The notes below the pieces were generated by a model. That model was not told the DNA's origin. It made no database searches and saw nothing but the letters and a program-made list of their open reading frames with translations. The position numbers and the translations under genes were made by a program. Shown here one piece after another: positions 8,464 through 27,030 of a stretch of DNA of 64,000 bases (position 1 is the first letter of the stretch; each line of letters starts with the position of its first letter). This stretch comes from FEN-1219 sp963728995 (GTDB lineage: Bacteria; Pseudomonadota; Gammaproteobacteria; Steroidobacterales; Rariloculaceae). Where the stretch lies: assembly GCA_963728995.1 (NCBI GenBank), contig CAVSMD010000003.1, positions 310,001 through 374,000 of the forward strand. The letters run 5' to 3'.

Positions 8464-8796
8464 TTACTCGTCGCCTACGCGAACCGTGATGTGGCTGTTG
8501 CGCTTCAAAATGCGATCGCCGCGGCCCTTCGCCCGGGCGGCATAGCGTGCGAAGAACGGCGCCCCGTCGATCTGCACGTTCGAGACCGTGAGCTCGTCGA
8601 TATCGGCGCCGTGGTTGTGCTCGGCGTTGGCAATCGCCGACTCGAGCACCTTGTGCATCATGCGGGCCGCCTTCTTGCGGCTGAACGCGAGAATCTTCAG
8701 CGCGTTCGCCACCGACTGACCGCGAATCTGGTCAGCGACCAGGCGGCATTTTTGCGGCGAGATGCGCGCGTAGCGAAGTTTGGCCACAACCTGCAT
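8464..8796 (-). CDS. rplV: 50S ribosomal protein L22
   Basis: L22 has a long beta-hairpin lining the narrowest part of the peptide exit tunnel, the site of some macrolide-resistance changes. The 110-residue protein shows KLRYARISPQKCRLVADQIR and the C-terminal hairpin region RAKGRGDRILKRNSHITVRV. It lies between rpsS (31 bp) and rpsC (3 bp). Confidence 0.98.
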   Translation of the reverse strand: MQVVAKLRYARISPQKCRLVADQIRGQSVANALKILAFSRKKAARMMHKVLESAIANAEHNHGADIDELTVSNVQIDGAPFFARYAARAKGRGDRILKRNSHITVRVGDE

Positions 8797-8827
8797 GATC
8801 TAGTCGTCCTCGTTACTATCCGGCCTC

Positions 8828-9148
8828 TTAGGACCCGCCGGCCTTGGCCGCCGGCGCACCGGCCGCGCCAGGCGTGGCTGCCGCCTTGCGATCGCCGGAG
8901 TGGCCGCGGAACGTTCGGGTCCCCGCGAACTCGCCGAGCTTGTGGCCCACCATGTTCTCGGACACGAGCACCGGTACGTGCTGCTTGCCGTTGTGCACGG
9001 CGAGCGTCAGACCGACCATGTCCGGCACGACCATCGATCGCCGCGACCAGGTCTTGATCGGCCGGCGGTCGCTCGTGGCGACGGCCTTCGCCACCTTGTC
9101 GAGCAGGTGCGTGTCGACGAAAGGACCCTTCTTGATCGAACGTGACAT
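8828..9148 (-). CDS. rpsS: 30S ribosomal protein S19 with Ala/Gly-rich C-terminal extension
   Basis: S19 forms a complex with S13 in the 30S head. The core is standard: MSRSIKKGPFVDTHLLDKV, then IKTWSRRSMVVPDMVG and AGTRTFRGHSGDRKA. The protein is 106 residues against about 92 in E. coli. The extra residues are a low-complexity Ala/Gly/Pro tail after GDRKA, which probably extends from the ribosome surface. It lies 13 bp after rplB. Confidence 0.97.
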   Translation of the reverse strand: MSRSIKKGPFVDTHLLDKVAKAVATSDRRPIKTWSRRSMVVPDMVGLTLAVHNGKQHVPVLVSENMVGHKLGEFAGTRTFRGHSGDRKAAATPGAAGAPAAKAGGS

Positions 9149-9161
9149 AGCGTCTCTCTAA

Positions 9162-9992
9162 CTATTTCTGCCGACGATCGCGCACGATCATGACCTGTGT
9201 GCGCTTGTTACGTCGGGTCTTGTAGCCCTTGGTCTTCTGGCCCCACGGGGTCACGGGGTGGGGATTGCCCTGGCCGGACTTGCCTTCGCCGCCGCCGTGC
9301 GGATGGTCGACGGGGTTCATCACGACACCGCGAACCGTCGGGCGAATGCCGCGCCAGCGCTGCGCACCCGCCTTGCCGATCTTGCGCAGGTTGTGCTCGT
9401 CGTTGCCGACCTCGCCGATCGTCGCGCGACAGTTGACGTGCACCTTGCGCATCTCGCCCGAGCGCATACGCATGGTGACGTACTCGCCTTCGCGCGCCAC
9501 GACCTGCACGGACGCCCCGGCGCTGCGCGCCAGCTGTGCGCCTTTGCCCGGCTTCATCTCGACGCAATGCACGAGCGAGCCGATCGGAATGTTCTTCAGG
9601 GGCAGCGCATTGCCGGGTTTGATCGGCACGTCCGTGCCGGACATGATCGGGTCGCCGGCATGCACGTGCTTCGGCGCGAGGATGTAGCGACGCTCGCCAT
9701 CGGCATACAGGATGAGCGCCAGGTGGGAGGTGCGGTTCGGGTCGTACTCGAGCCGCTCGACGCGCGCCGGGACGCCGTCCTTGTCGCGCTTGAAGTCGAC
9801 GAGACGATAGTGGCGCTTGTGGCCGCCACCCTTGTGCCGCGTCGTGATGCGACCGTTGTTGTTGCGCCCACCGGTCTTGTGAGACGGACGCAGCAGCGGA
9901 TAGTACGGATCGCCCGCATGCACGCCTTCCTTGACGACGCGGACGACGAACCGCTGGCCGGGGGATGTTGGTTTGAGCTTGCGTAATGCCAC
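9162..9992 (-). CDS. rplB: 50S ribosomal protein L2
   Basis: L2 is a highly conserved primary 23S rRNA-binding protein needed for subunit association and peptidyl-transferase assembly. The 276-residue protein starts MALRKLKPTSPGQRFVVRVV. It contains the C-terminal signature VVMNPVDHPHGGGEGKSGQG, including the conserved His that lies near the catalytic centre. It lies 21 bp after rplW. Confidence 0.98.
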   Translation of the reverse strand: MALRKLKPTSPGQRFVVRVVKEGVHAGDPYYPLLRPSHKTGGRNNNGRITTRHKGGGHKRHYRLVDFKRDKDGVPARVERLEYDPNRTSHLALILYADGERRYILAPKHVHAGDPIMSGTDVPIKPGNALPLKNIPIGSLVHCVEMKPGKGAQLARSAGASVQVVAREGEYVTMRMRSGEMRKVHVNCRATIGEVGNDEHNLRKIGKAGAQRWRGIRPTVRGVVMNPVDHPHGGGEGKSGQGNPHPVTPWGQKTKGYKTRRNKRTQVMIVRDRRQK

Positions 9993-10013
9993 GATACTTC
10001 CCTGCGGGCCCCG

Positions 10014-10322
10014 CTACTCGGCGCCCATGAAGTTGATGTCTTGGCCCGGCGCGAGCCGCACGTAGGCCTTCTTCCATCCGGTCCGAATGCCGGCCCGTTG
10101 GCCGAAGCGCTTCGACTTGGACGGCATGCGCGTGATCGAGACCCGCTGGACCTTCACTTCGAACAGCAATTCGACGGCCTGCCGAACGTCCGCCTTCGTC
10201 GCGTCGCCGCGCACCCTGAAAACGACTTGATGATGCCCCTCGGCGAGCCCGGTCGCCTTCTCGGACACATGAGGGCCGAGCAGCACCTGCATCAACCGTT
10301 CACGATGGGCCACGGTGCTCAT
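10014..10322 (-). CDS. rplW: 50S ribosomal protein L23
   Basis: L23 lies at the tunnel exit and is the main docking site for trigger factor and SRP. The 102-residue protein shows LMQVLLGPHVSEKATGLAEG, KADVRQAVELLFEVKV and the C-terminal GWKKAYVRLAPGQDINF. Its ATG overlaps the rplD stop by 4 bases (ATGA), indicating translational coupling. Confidence 0.97.
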   Translation of the reverse strand: MSTVAHRERLMQVLLGPHVSEKATGLAEGHHQVVFRVRGDATKADVRQAVELLFEVKVQRVSITRMPSKSKRFGQRAGIRTGWKKAYVRLAPGQDINFMGAE

Positions 10323-10924
10323 CGGAGCCGCTCCTCGACGATCTTCAGCGCGCCGGCCGTGATGACGATCTTGTTGGCACCTACGAGGCTCACGGGATCG
10401 ATCAGCTGCGCCTCGAGCACGTCGACGCCCGGGATGTTGCGCGCCGCGAGCCGCAAGTTCATGTCGAACGCCTCGACCACGATGAGGCCGCCCGTGAAGC
10501 CCATCTCGTCGAGCTGGGCGCGAAGCTCCTTGGTCTTCGGCGCACTGACGCCGAATTCCGGCGTGACGATCAGCCGCTCCTGGCGCAGCAGCTCGGACCA
10601 GACCGAGCGCATGGCCCCGCGGTACATCTTGCGATTGACCTTCTGATCGAAGCTACGCGGGCGGGCCGCGAACGCCCTGCCGCCACCGACCCAGATCGGG
10701 CTACGGATCGAGCCGACGCGCGCACGACCGCTGCCTTTTTGTTTCCACGGCTTCTTGCCGCTGCCGCTCACTTCCGAGCGGTTCTTCTGCGCCTTGGTGC
10801 CCGCGCGGGCGCCCGCCATGTAGGCCGTGACGACCTGATGCACGAGCGGCCCATTGAAGGCAGCGCCGAACGTCGCGTCCGCGAGCTCGAGCGTTCCACC
10901 TTTACCTTGCATCTTCACTTTCAT
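10319..10924 (-). CDS. rplD: 50S ribosomal protein L4
   Basis: L4 extends a loop into the exit tunnel and, in E. coli, is the transcriptional and translational repressor of the S10 operon. I choose the ATG ending at 10924 (MKVKMQGKGGTLELADATFG), which gives 201 residues, the same as E. coli L4; a long in-frame upstream extension is not L4-like. Landmarks are GSGKKPWKQKGSGRARVGSI and the C-terminal VSLVGANKIVITAGALK. Confidence 0.97.
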   Translation of the reverse strand: MKVKMQGKGGTLELADATFGAAFNGPLVHQVVTAYMAGARAGTKAQKNRSEVSGSGKKPWKQKGSGRARVGSIRSPIWVGGGRAFAARPRSFDQKVNRKMYRGAMRSVWSELLRQERLIVTPEFGVSAPKTKELRAQLDEMGFTGGLIVVEAFDMNLRLAARNIPGVDVLEAQLIDPVSLVGANKIVITAGALKIVEERLR

Positions 10925-10944
10925 CGCCCGATCTCGCGCGGAAA

Positions 10945-11598
10945 CTATTTGCTTACCGTGGCTTTGGCAGCCGGACGGACGACGACCTGGCCGTTCTCGC
11001 TGCCCGGCACCGCACCCTTGACGAGCAACAGATTGCGCGCCGCGTCGACGCTGACGATCTCGAGGTTGCTCATCGTGACCTTGTCGACACCGAGGTGACC
11101 CGCCATGCGCTTGCCCGGGAACACTCGGCCTGGGGTCTGGCGCTGGCCGATGGAGCCCGGAGCCCTGTGCGACAGCGAGTTGCCGTGCGACATGGGCTGC
11201 TTCGAGAAGTGGTGGCGCTTGATGACGCCGGCGTATCCCTTGCCCTTCGTCGTGCCGCTGACATCGACGAGTTGCCCCGCCTTGAACAGATCCACCTTGA
11301 GCTCGGCGCCGGGCGCAAGCTCGGTGCCCTCGCCCTGCTCGAGGCGAAACTCGTACAGCCCCTTGCCCGCCTCGACCTTGGCCTGCGCGAAATGGCCGGC
11401 TTCGGGCTTCGTCAGGCGGCGCGCCTTGGGCGGCGCCCCGACCGTGACCTGCACGGCGCGATAGCCGTCCCGCTCCTCGGTCTTCAAGGTCGTGACTCGA
11501 TTGGGAAGGGCTTCGATGACGGTGACCGGTACATGGTCGCCGTTTTCCCGGAAAATGCGGGTCATGCCGCACTTTCGGCCCACTAAACCGACTGACAT
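10945..11598 (-). CDS. rplC: 50S ribosomal protein L3
   Basis: L3 is an assembly-initiator protein whose loop reaches the peptidyl-transferase centre. The 217-residue protein starts MSVGLVGRKCGMTRIF and carries the loop signature HGNSLSHRAPGSIGQ with GRVFPGKRMAGHLG. The Gln in GSIGQRQTPG corresponds to the residue methylated by PrmB in E. coli. It is the first gene behind the promoter at 11802-11831. Confidence 0.98.
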   Translation of the reverse strand: MSVGLVGRKCGMTRIFRENGDHVPVTVIEALPNRVTTLKTEERDGYRAVQVTVGAPPKARRLTKPEAGHFAQAKVEAGKGLYEFRLEQGEGTELAPGAELKVDLFKAGQLVDVSGTTKGKGYAGVIKRHHFSKQPMSHGNSLSHRAPGSIGQRQTPGRVFPGKRMAGHLGVDKVTMSNLEIVSVDAARNLLLVKGAVPGSENGQVVVRPAAKATVSK

Positions 11599-11801
11599 TG
11601 TTCTTCCTCTACATCCGCGCCGACTACTGCGGCCGGCGCTTCAGCCAAGGCTGCGACGAGCGCGCCCTGGCACCCTCTGGCGCCGCCGGCCAGGCCGGTA
11701 GCGTCTTTGCTGGAATGTGGCCGCGTGACGCCGCAACCACCCCAAGTGCCGAAACCTACAGCCCGATGGCAATGGCCGATCCGGGCTGCGGAAAGCCCGA
11801 C

Positions 11802-11831
11802 ATTATAACCACCGCCAATTACCTAGTTCAA
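11802..11831 (-). promoter_or_regulatory. Sigma-70 promoter between rpsJ and rplC
   Basis: On the minus strand TTGAAC (11826-11831) and a perfect TATAAT (11802-11807) are separated by 18 bp. The -35 box begins 5 bp after the rpsJ stop codon. Transcription would start near 11795 and leave a leader of about 197 nt before rplC. That leader opens with a small GGGCT/AGCCC hairpin. The rest of the 237-bp gap (11599-11835) shows no open reading frame I would support. It may hold the L4-type control region of the S10 operon, but I could not recognise a specific leader fold. Confidence 0.75.
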
Positions 11832-11835
11832 CGAC

Positions 11836-12147
11836 CTAATTCAGCTTGATCTGCACGTCCACGCCGGCGGGCAGCTCGAGCTTCATCAATGCGTCCACGG
11901 TCTTGTCCGTCGGATCGACGATGTCCATGAGCCGCTTGTGGGTCAGGAGCTGATACTGGTCCCGCGCGTCCTTGTCCGCATGCGGCGAGACCAGGATCGT
12001 GTACCGCTCGGTCTTGGTCGGCAGCGGGACCGGCCCGCGCACGGTCGCCCCGGTGCGCTTGGCCGTCTCGACGATCTCGCGCGCCGACTTGTCGATCAAG
12101 CGGTGGTCGAAGGCTTTCAACCGAATTCTAATGTTCTGATTTGCCAT
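11836..12147 (-). CDS. rpsJ: 30S ribosomal protein S10 / NusE
   Basis: S10 is a 30S head protein that also acts as NusE in antitermination complexes. The ATG ending at 12147 (MANQNIRIRLKAFDHRLIDK) gives 103 residues, the family norm. The upstream in-frame extension overlaps tuf and is rejected. Here rpsJ is attached to the str operon, 19 bp after tuf, and is separated from rplC by a 237-bp gap with its own promoter. Confidence 0.97.
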   Translation of the reverse strand: MANQNIRIRLKAFDHRLIDKSAREIVETAKRTGATVRGPVPLPTKTERYTILVSPHADKDARDQYQLLTHKRLMDIVDPTDKTVDALMKLELPAGVDVQIKLN

Positions 12148-12166
12148 GACTTTTCTACCGCCTGCC

Positions 12167-13357
12167 TTATTGAATAATCTTCGCGACGACGCCGGCACCG
12201 ACGGTGCGGCCACCCTCACGGATGGCAAACCGCAGGCCCTCTTCCATCGCAATCGGGGAAATCAGCTCCACTTTCATCTGAATGTTGTCGCCCGGCATCA
12301 CCATCTCCGTGTTCTCCGGCAGCTCCACCGCCCCCGTCACGTCCGTCGTGCGGAAGTAAAACTGCGGCCGATACCCCTTGAAGAACGGCGTGTGCCGCCC
12401 CCCTTCTTCCTTCGTCAGGATGTACACCTCACACTCGAATTTCGTGTGCGGCGTGATCGAGCCCGGCTTCGCCAGCACCTGCCCTCGCTCGACTTCCTCC
12501 CGCTTCGTGCCCCGCAGCAGCACCCCCACGTTGTCCCCCGCCCGACCCTCGTCGAGCAGCTTGCGAAACATCTCCACCCCCGTGCAGGTGGTCTTGGTCG
12601 TCGGCCTCAAGCCCACGATCTCTACCTCGTCCCCCACCTTGATGATCCCGCGGTCGATTCGACCCGTGACCACCGTGCCGCGCCCAGAAATCGAAAATAC
12701 GTCCTCGATCGGCATCAAAAACGGCCCGTCGATCAAGCGCTCCGGCACCGGAATGTACTTGTCCATCTCCGCCACCAGCTTCTCGATGCTCGGCGCCCCA
12801 ATCTCCGACGTATCCCCCTCCAGCGCCTTCAACGCACTCCCCGTCACGATCGGCGTCTTGTCCCCAGGAAACTCGTACGTCGTCAGCAAATCCCGTACCT
12901 CAAGCTCCACCAGCTCCAGCAGCTCCGCATCGTCCACCATGTCCGCTTTGTTCAGGTACACCACGATGTACGGCACCCCGACCTGGCGCGCCAGCAATAT
13001 GTGCTCCCGCGTCTGGGGCATCGGCCCATCCGCCGCAGACACCACCAAAATCGCTCCGTCCATCTGCGCCGCACCCGTGATCATGTTCTTCACGTAGTCC
13101 GCGTGCCCCGGACAGTCCACGTGCGCGTAATGCCGCGCATCGCTCTCGTACTCCACGTGCGCCGTCGCAATCGTGATCCCCCGCGCCTTCTCTTCCGGCG
13201 CCCGGTCAATCTGGTCGTACGCCATGAACGACCCGCCGTGCTTCTCCGCCATCACCTTCGTCAACGCCGCCGTCAGCGTCGTCTTGCCGTGGTCCACATG
13301 CCCAATCGTCCCCACGTTTACATGCGGCTTCTTTCGTTCGAATTTCTCTTTGGACAC
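12167..13357 (-). CDS. tuf: Elongation factor Tu (copy in str operon)
   Basis: EF-Tu delivers aminoacyl-tRNA to the ribosome using GTP. The 396-residue protein has GTPase motifs GHVDHGKT (G1), DCPGHADY (G3) and NKADM (G4; E. coli has NKCDM). It is identical to the second copy at 28532-29722 except for Arg52 here versus Lys52 there. Glycine GGG and arginine CGG codons are frequent, whereas neighbouring ribosomal genes prefer GGC and CGC. That is unusual for such a highly expressed gene. It lies between fusA (45 bp) and rpsJ (19 bp). Confidence 0.98.
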   Translation of the reverse strand: MSKEKFERKKPHVNVGTIGHVDHGKTTLTAALTKVMAEKHGGSFMAYDQIDRAPEEKARGITIATAHVEYESDARHYAHVDCPGHADYVKNMITGAAQMDGAILVVSAADGPMPQTREHILLARQVGVPYIVVYLNKADMVDDAELLELVELEVRDLLTTYEFPGDKTPIVTGSALKALEGDTSEIGAPSIEKLVAEMDKYIPVPERLIDGPFLMPIEDVFSISGRGTVVTGRIDRGIIKVGDEVEIVGLRPTTKTTCTGVEMFRKLLDEGRAGDNVGVLLRGTKREEVERGQVLAKPGSITPHTKFECEVYILTKEEGGRHTPFFKGYRPQFYFRTTDVTGAVELPENTEMVMPGDNIQMKVELISPIAMEEGLRFAIREGGRTVGAGVVAKIIQ

Positions 13358-13402
13358 GGCTTCTACCTCTTCCTTCTTTTGGCTTGAACGCTGCTGCCGA
13401 CG

Positions 13403-15491
<2,089 letters not shown>

Positions 15492-15512
15492 TGCTGTGCC
15501 TCAAGACCATGC

Positions 15513-15992
15513 CTACCAGCGGTAGTGCGCAAACGCCCTGTTCGCGTCCGCCATGCGGTGGGTGTCTTCCCGCTTCTTCACGGCGGCACCGCGATTCTCG
15601 GCCGCGTCCAACAGCTCGTGTGCAAGGCGCATGGCCATGCTCTTCTCGGAGCGGACCCGAGCGGCTTCGATGGCCCAGCGCATCGCGAGTGTCTCGCGAC
15701 GCGTGGCACGCACTTCGACCGGCACCTGATAGGTGGCGCCACCGACGCGCCGCGACTTCACCTCTACGGCCGGCTTGATATTGTCCAGCGCCTGACCGAG
15801 CAGCTCGATCGCCCGAACATCGTCCTTGCCGACGCGCTCCGACATGCGATCGAGCGCGCCGTAGACGATCTTCTCGGCGACCGATTTCTTGCCGCTCTTC
15901 ATCACCATGTTGATGAATTTGGCCAACATGGCGTTGCCGAACTTCGGATCCGGCAGCGAACTACGACGCGGCGCTTGTGCTCGTCTCGACAT
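15513..15992 (-). CDS. rpsG: 30S ribosomal protein S7
   Basis: S7 nucleates assembly of the 30S head and contacts E-site tRNA; in E. coli it represses str translation. The 159-residue protein contains SLPDPKFGNAMLAKFINMVM, GGATYQVPVEVRATRRETLA and the C-terminal REDTHRMADANRAFAHYRW. It lies 2 bp after rpsL and 21 bp before fusA. Confidence 0.98.
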   Translation of the reverse strand: MSRRAQAPRRSSLPDPKFGNAMLAKFINMVMKSGKKSVAEKIVYGALDRMSERVGKDDVRAIELLGQALDNIKPAVEVKSRRVGGATYQVPVEVRATRRETLAMRWAIEAARVRSEKSMAMRLAHELLDAAENRGAAVKKREDTHRMADANRAFAHYRW

Positions 15993-15994
15993 AC

Positions 15995-16369
15995 CTAACC
16001 CTTCGGCCGTTTGGCGCCGTACTTGGACCGACCCTGGCGACGATCGCCGACGCCCCCGCAGTCGAGCGTGCCGCGCACGATGTGGTAGCGCACGCCCGGC
16101 AGATCCTTCACGCGGCCGCCCCGAATCAGCACGACCGAGTGCTCCTGGAGATTGTGGCCTTCGCCGCCGATGTAGCTCGTGACCTCGAAGCCATTCGTGA
16201 GGCGCACACGGGCGACCTTACGCATGGCCGAGTTCGGCTTCTTCGGCGTGGTCGTGTAGACGCGAGTGCACACCCCGCGCTTCTGGGGCGAAGCGTTCAA
16301 GGCCGGCACGCTGGTCTTGGTCTTCGGCGCGCTGCGTGCTTTACGAACGAGTTGATTGGTCGTAGCCAC
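15995..16369 (-). CDS. rpsL: 30S ribosomal protein S12
   Basis: S12 lies in the decoding centre and controls accuracy. The 124-residue protein has Lys43 in TTTPKKPNSAMRK and Lys88 in RVKDLPGVRYH, the wild-type residues associated with streptomycin sensitivity. Asp89, the residue methylthiolated by RimO in E. coli, is present. It is the first gene of the str operon, about 130 nt downstream of the promoter at 16509-16538. Confidence 0.98.
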   Translation of the reverse strand: MATTNQLVRKARSAPKTKTSVPALNASPQKRGVCTRVYTTTPKKPNSAMRKVARVRLTNGFEVTSYIGGEGHNLQEHSVVLIRGGRVKDLPGVRYHIVRGTLDCGGVGDRRQGRSKYGAKRPKG

Positions 16370-16508
16370 TTAAGTGTTTCCAAATGAAGTTTGGCCCGTT
16401 ACCGACACTAAAGCTCGGCATCCGGGCCTCAAGAATCCGCGCCACGCCAGACTCCGCAAAGGGTTTGGTTCGCAGGAACCGGCCTGCGGCGCGCCAGGAA
16501 AGCCAGAA

Positions 16509-16538
16509 ATTCTAGGCCCCCGGCCGCACCGGCGTCAA
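16509..16538 (-). promoter_or_regulatory. Sigma-70 promoter of the str operon
   Basis: Minus-strand TTGACG (16533-16538) and TAGAAT (16509-16514) are separated by 18 bp, in the 195-bp gap between rpoC and rpsL. The start would be near 16502, giving a leader of about 130 nt. I see no rho-independent terminator between the rpoC stop and this promoter, so rpoBC transcripts may read into str. Confidence 0.75.
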
Positions 16539-16564
16539 CCGAAGCCGACGCTTACGCTCGGGAC

Positions 16565-20815
<4,251 letters not shown>

Positions 20816-20876
20816 TTAGTACCACCTACTGCAAAGTGTTTCGTCCCTAGCACCATCGAATCGCAATGCACGCCGC

Positions 20877-24959
<4,083 letters not shown>

Positions 24960-25050
24960 GCCTGCTACTCCGAGTTAGGGTGAGCCAGCAAAAACATCGA
25001 TGACGGCACGTCGACCGCGCGCGAGCGATCGGCAGGATCCACGAGGCTGC

Positions 25051-25077
25051 AAAAAGAGCATCGAGCCCGCCTCATGC
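25051..25077 (-). terminator. Attenuator-like hairpin between rplL and rpoB
   Basis: On the minus strand GCATGAG pairs with CTC-G-ATGC (25058-25077, one bulged G) around a GCGGG loop, followed by TCTTTTT (25051-25057). It lies in the 155-bp rplL-rpoB gap, where E. coli has a partial terminator that lowers rpoBC expression relative to rplJL. A second small perfect hairpin (GTTGCG-AAA-CGCAAC) precedes it. The rest of the gap shows no gene. Confidence 0.6.
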
Positions 25078-25114
25078 GAGACGAGCCCGCGAGGTTGCGT
25101 TTCGCAACGCCCCA

Positions 25115-25495
25115 TCACTTGATGGTGGCGGTCGCGCCTGCTTCCTCGAGCTGCTTCTTGATGGTTTCGGCCTCGTCCTTCTTGACGCCTTCCTTGATGG
25201 TGCTCGGCGCACCCTCGACGAGATCCTTGGCTTCCTTCAAACCGAGCCCGGTCACCGTGCGAACCACCTTGATGACGGCGACCTTGTTCTCGCCGAAGGC
25301 GCTCATGACGACGGCGAACTCGGTCTGCTCCTCGACGGGAGCCGCGGCGGCGCCCGCGCCGGGGGCTGCAGCCATGGCCACCGGGGCCGCGGCGGAAACG
25401 CCCCACTTTTCCTCGAGCGCCTTCACGAGCTCGACGATCTCCATGATCGGCTTGCTGCTAAGCGCCTCGATCAATTCTGCATTGGACAACGACAT
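25115..25495 (-). CDS. rplL: 50S ribosomal protein L7/L12
   Basis: L7/L12 forms the flexible stalk that recruits translation GTPases. The 126-residue protein has an N-terminal dimerisation helix region (MSLSNAELIEALSSKPIMEI), an Ala/Pro/Gly hinge, and the C-terminal domain with KVAVIKVVRTVTGLGLKEAK and LVEGAPSTIKEG. It lies 48 bp after rplJ. Confidence 0.98.
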   Translation of the reverse strand: MSLSNAELIEALSSKPIMEIVELVKALEEKWGVSAAAPVAMAAAPGAGAAAAPVEEQTEFAVVMSAFGENKVAVIKVVRTVTGLGLKEAKDLVEGAPSTIKEGVKKDEAETIKKQLEEAGATATIK

Positions 25496-25543
25496 GACGA
25501 TTTACTCCTCGACAGTGATACCTGAAAAACTACGACGTAAGCC

Positions 25544-26065
25544 TCAAGCCGACTGCTCGCTGCGAGCCTTGAGCGTCCGAGCCAACATCGCCGCGGGCTC
25601 GGCGAGCAGTCGCACGAGCTGCGTCAACGGCGCATTCAGCGTGCGGACGAGGCTTGCACGTGCCTCGGTCAGCGTCGGCAGCGCCGCCACGCGGTCGATG
25701 TCGGCCGCCGGGTACAGCGCGCCGCCAATCGACACCGCCACGGTCACGAGCTTGTCGTGGTCCTTGGCGAAGCCTTTGACGATGCGCGCCGCGGCGCCCG
25801 GGTCCTCGCGCGAGAACGCGAGCACCAAAGGCCCCTTGAGGCTGCCCTTCATGCACTCGAAGCTCGTGCCCTCGATCGCGCGGCGCGCGAGCGTGTTCTT
25901 CACGACACGCACGTAGACGCCAGCCTGGCGGGCCGCGACCCGCAGCTGCGTCATCTCGGCCACGGTCAACCCGCGATATTCGGCGGCGACGGCCGATTGC
26001 GCCGTCGCAGCGACCGCCGCAACCTCGGCCACTACCGCCTGCTTCGCTTCGACATTCAGCGACAT
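25544..26065 (-). CDS. rplJ: 50S ribosomal protein L10
   Basis: L10 anchors L7/L12 dimers to the ribosome and represses its own mRNA by binding the leader. The 173-residue protein includes VAAVAATAQSAVAAEYRGLT, VVKNTLARRAIEGTSFE and a helical C-terminus ending in ARTLKARSEQ. It is preceded by a 248-bp region containing an L10-type leader. Confidence 0.97.
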   Translation of the reverse strand: MSLNVEAKQAVVAEVAAVAATAQSAVAAEYRGLTVAEMTQLRVAARQAGVYVRVVKNTLARRAIEGTSFECMKGSLKGPLVLAFSREDPGAAARIVKGFAKDHDKLVTVAVSIGGALYPAADIDRVAALPTLTEARASLVRTLNAPLTQLVRLLAEPAAMLARTLKARSEQSA

Positions 26066-26297
26066 ATGAACTCCCGACTATCTCCCGGCGGAGACCTCCG
26101 AACCTGCCCCCGAAGGGGCTTGCACACAGGCCACGAGCCGCTTACGCGCCTCACGACCCCAGTGACGGTGCGCCTCACCGGACGATGCCGAGTCAGGTAA
26201 CACCATCTGCGTAGGCGGCCTTACACCATTAACTCCGACGTCCGGCAGGCGACGTGCGGGGGCCTACGGTCTTCGATGTCGGCCGATTTCTCGGCCG
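26066..26297 (-). promoter_or_regulatory. L10 (rplJ) mRNA leader, autoregulatory site
   Basis: Upstream of rplJ the minus strand has GAAGACCGTAGG (26263-26274) and, 47 nt later, CCTACGCAGATGGTG (26201-26215). The CGTAGG/CCTACG arms pair. In E. coli the corresponding leader reads AAGACCGCAGG ... CCTGCGTAGACGGTG, which binds the L10-L12 complex. A separate perfect hairpin with a GAAA loop (CGGCCGA/TCGGCCG, 26280-26297) precedes it, with no U-tract after it. I saw no convincing promoter in the gap after rplA. Confidence 0.7.
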
Positions 26298-26313
26298 TCC
26301 AAACAAAACTCCG

Positions 26314-27027
26314 CTATGCGCGATCCTCGGCGGATGCCAGGAGCGTCGACTGATCGACGAGCACGCCTGGACCCATGGTCGAGGACACTGAAACCTTCTG
26401 CAGATACACACCCTTGGCGGACGCGGGCTTGGCCTTGTTCAGGTCGGCCACGAGCGCCACGAGATTGTCTTTGAGCGCGTTGACCTCGAAGGTCACGCTG
26501 CCGATCACGCAGTGCACGGTGCCCGCCTTGTCGGCGCGATACCGGACCTGGCCGGCCTTCGCGTTGCGCACGGCGCCGGCTACGTCGGCCGCCACCGTGC
26601 CGACCTTGGGGTTCGGCATCAAGCCGCGCGGGCCGAGCAGCTGACCGAGCTTGCCGACGACGCGCATGGCATCCGGGCTCGCGATCACGACGTTGTAGTC
26701 GAGGTCGCCGCCTTGCATCCGCTCGGCGAGGTCCTCCATGCCCACGATGTCGGCGCCCGCCTGCTTGGCCGCCTCGGCGTTCGCGCCCTGGGTAAACACG
26801 GCGACCCGGACCTTCTTACCGCTGCCGTGCGGCAGCACCGTCGAGCCGCGCACGACCTGATCGGACTTCTTGGCATCGATACCGAGGTTGATCGCGACAT
26901 CGACGGACTCGGAGAACTTGGCGTGCGCGAGCTCCTTCACGAGCTTCAAAGCCTCTTCGGCCGAATACGCCTTGCCCGCCTCGACCCGGCCAGCCGCCGC
27001 CTTCTGCGCTTTCGTCATCTTCGTCAC
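26314..27027 (-). CDS. rplA: 50S ribosomal protein L1
   Basis: L1 forms the mobile stalk that guides deacylated tRNA out of the E site and represses rplKA translation in E. coli. The 237-residue protein contains HAKFSESVDVAINLGIDAKK, LGQLLGPRGLMPNPKVGTV and the C-terminal VYLQKVSVSSTMGPGVLVD. It lies 3 bp after rplK. Confidence 0.98.
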   Translation of the reverse strand: MTKMTKAQKAAAGRVEAGKAYSAEEALKLVKELAHAKFSESVDVAINLGIDAKKSDQVVRGSTVLPHGSGKKVRVAVFTQGANAEAAKQAGADIVGMEDLAERMQGGDLDYNVVIASPDAMRVVGKLGQLLGPRGLMPNPKVGTVAADVAGAVRNAKAGQVRYRADKAGTVHCVIGSVTFEVNALKDNLVALVADLNKAKPASAKGVYLQKVSVSSTMGPGVLVDQSTLLASAEDRA

Positions 27028-27030
27028 GCC

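Noticed and set aside
10319..11572. Long in-frame extension upstream of rplD
   Set aside because: It runs through rplC in another frame. L4 begins at MKVKMQGKGG and has normal length from there.
12146..13387. Plus-strand frame of 413 codons opposite tuf, repeated opposite the second tuf
   Set aside because: Its duplication only reflects the duplicated tuf gene; composition (His/Arg-rich) is that of an antisense shadow.
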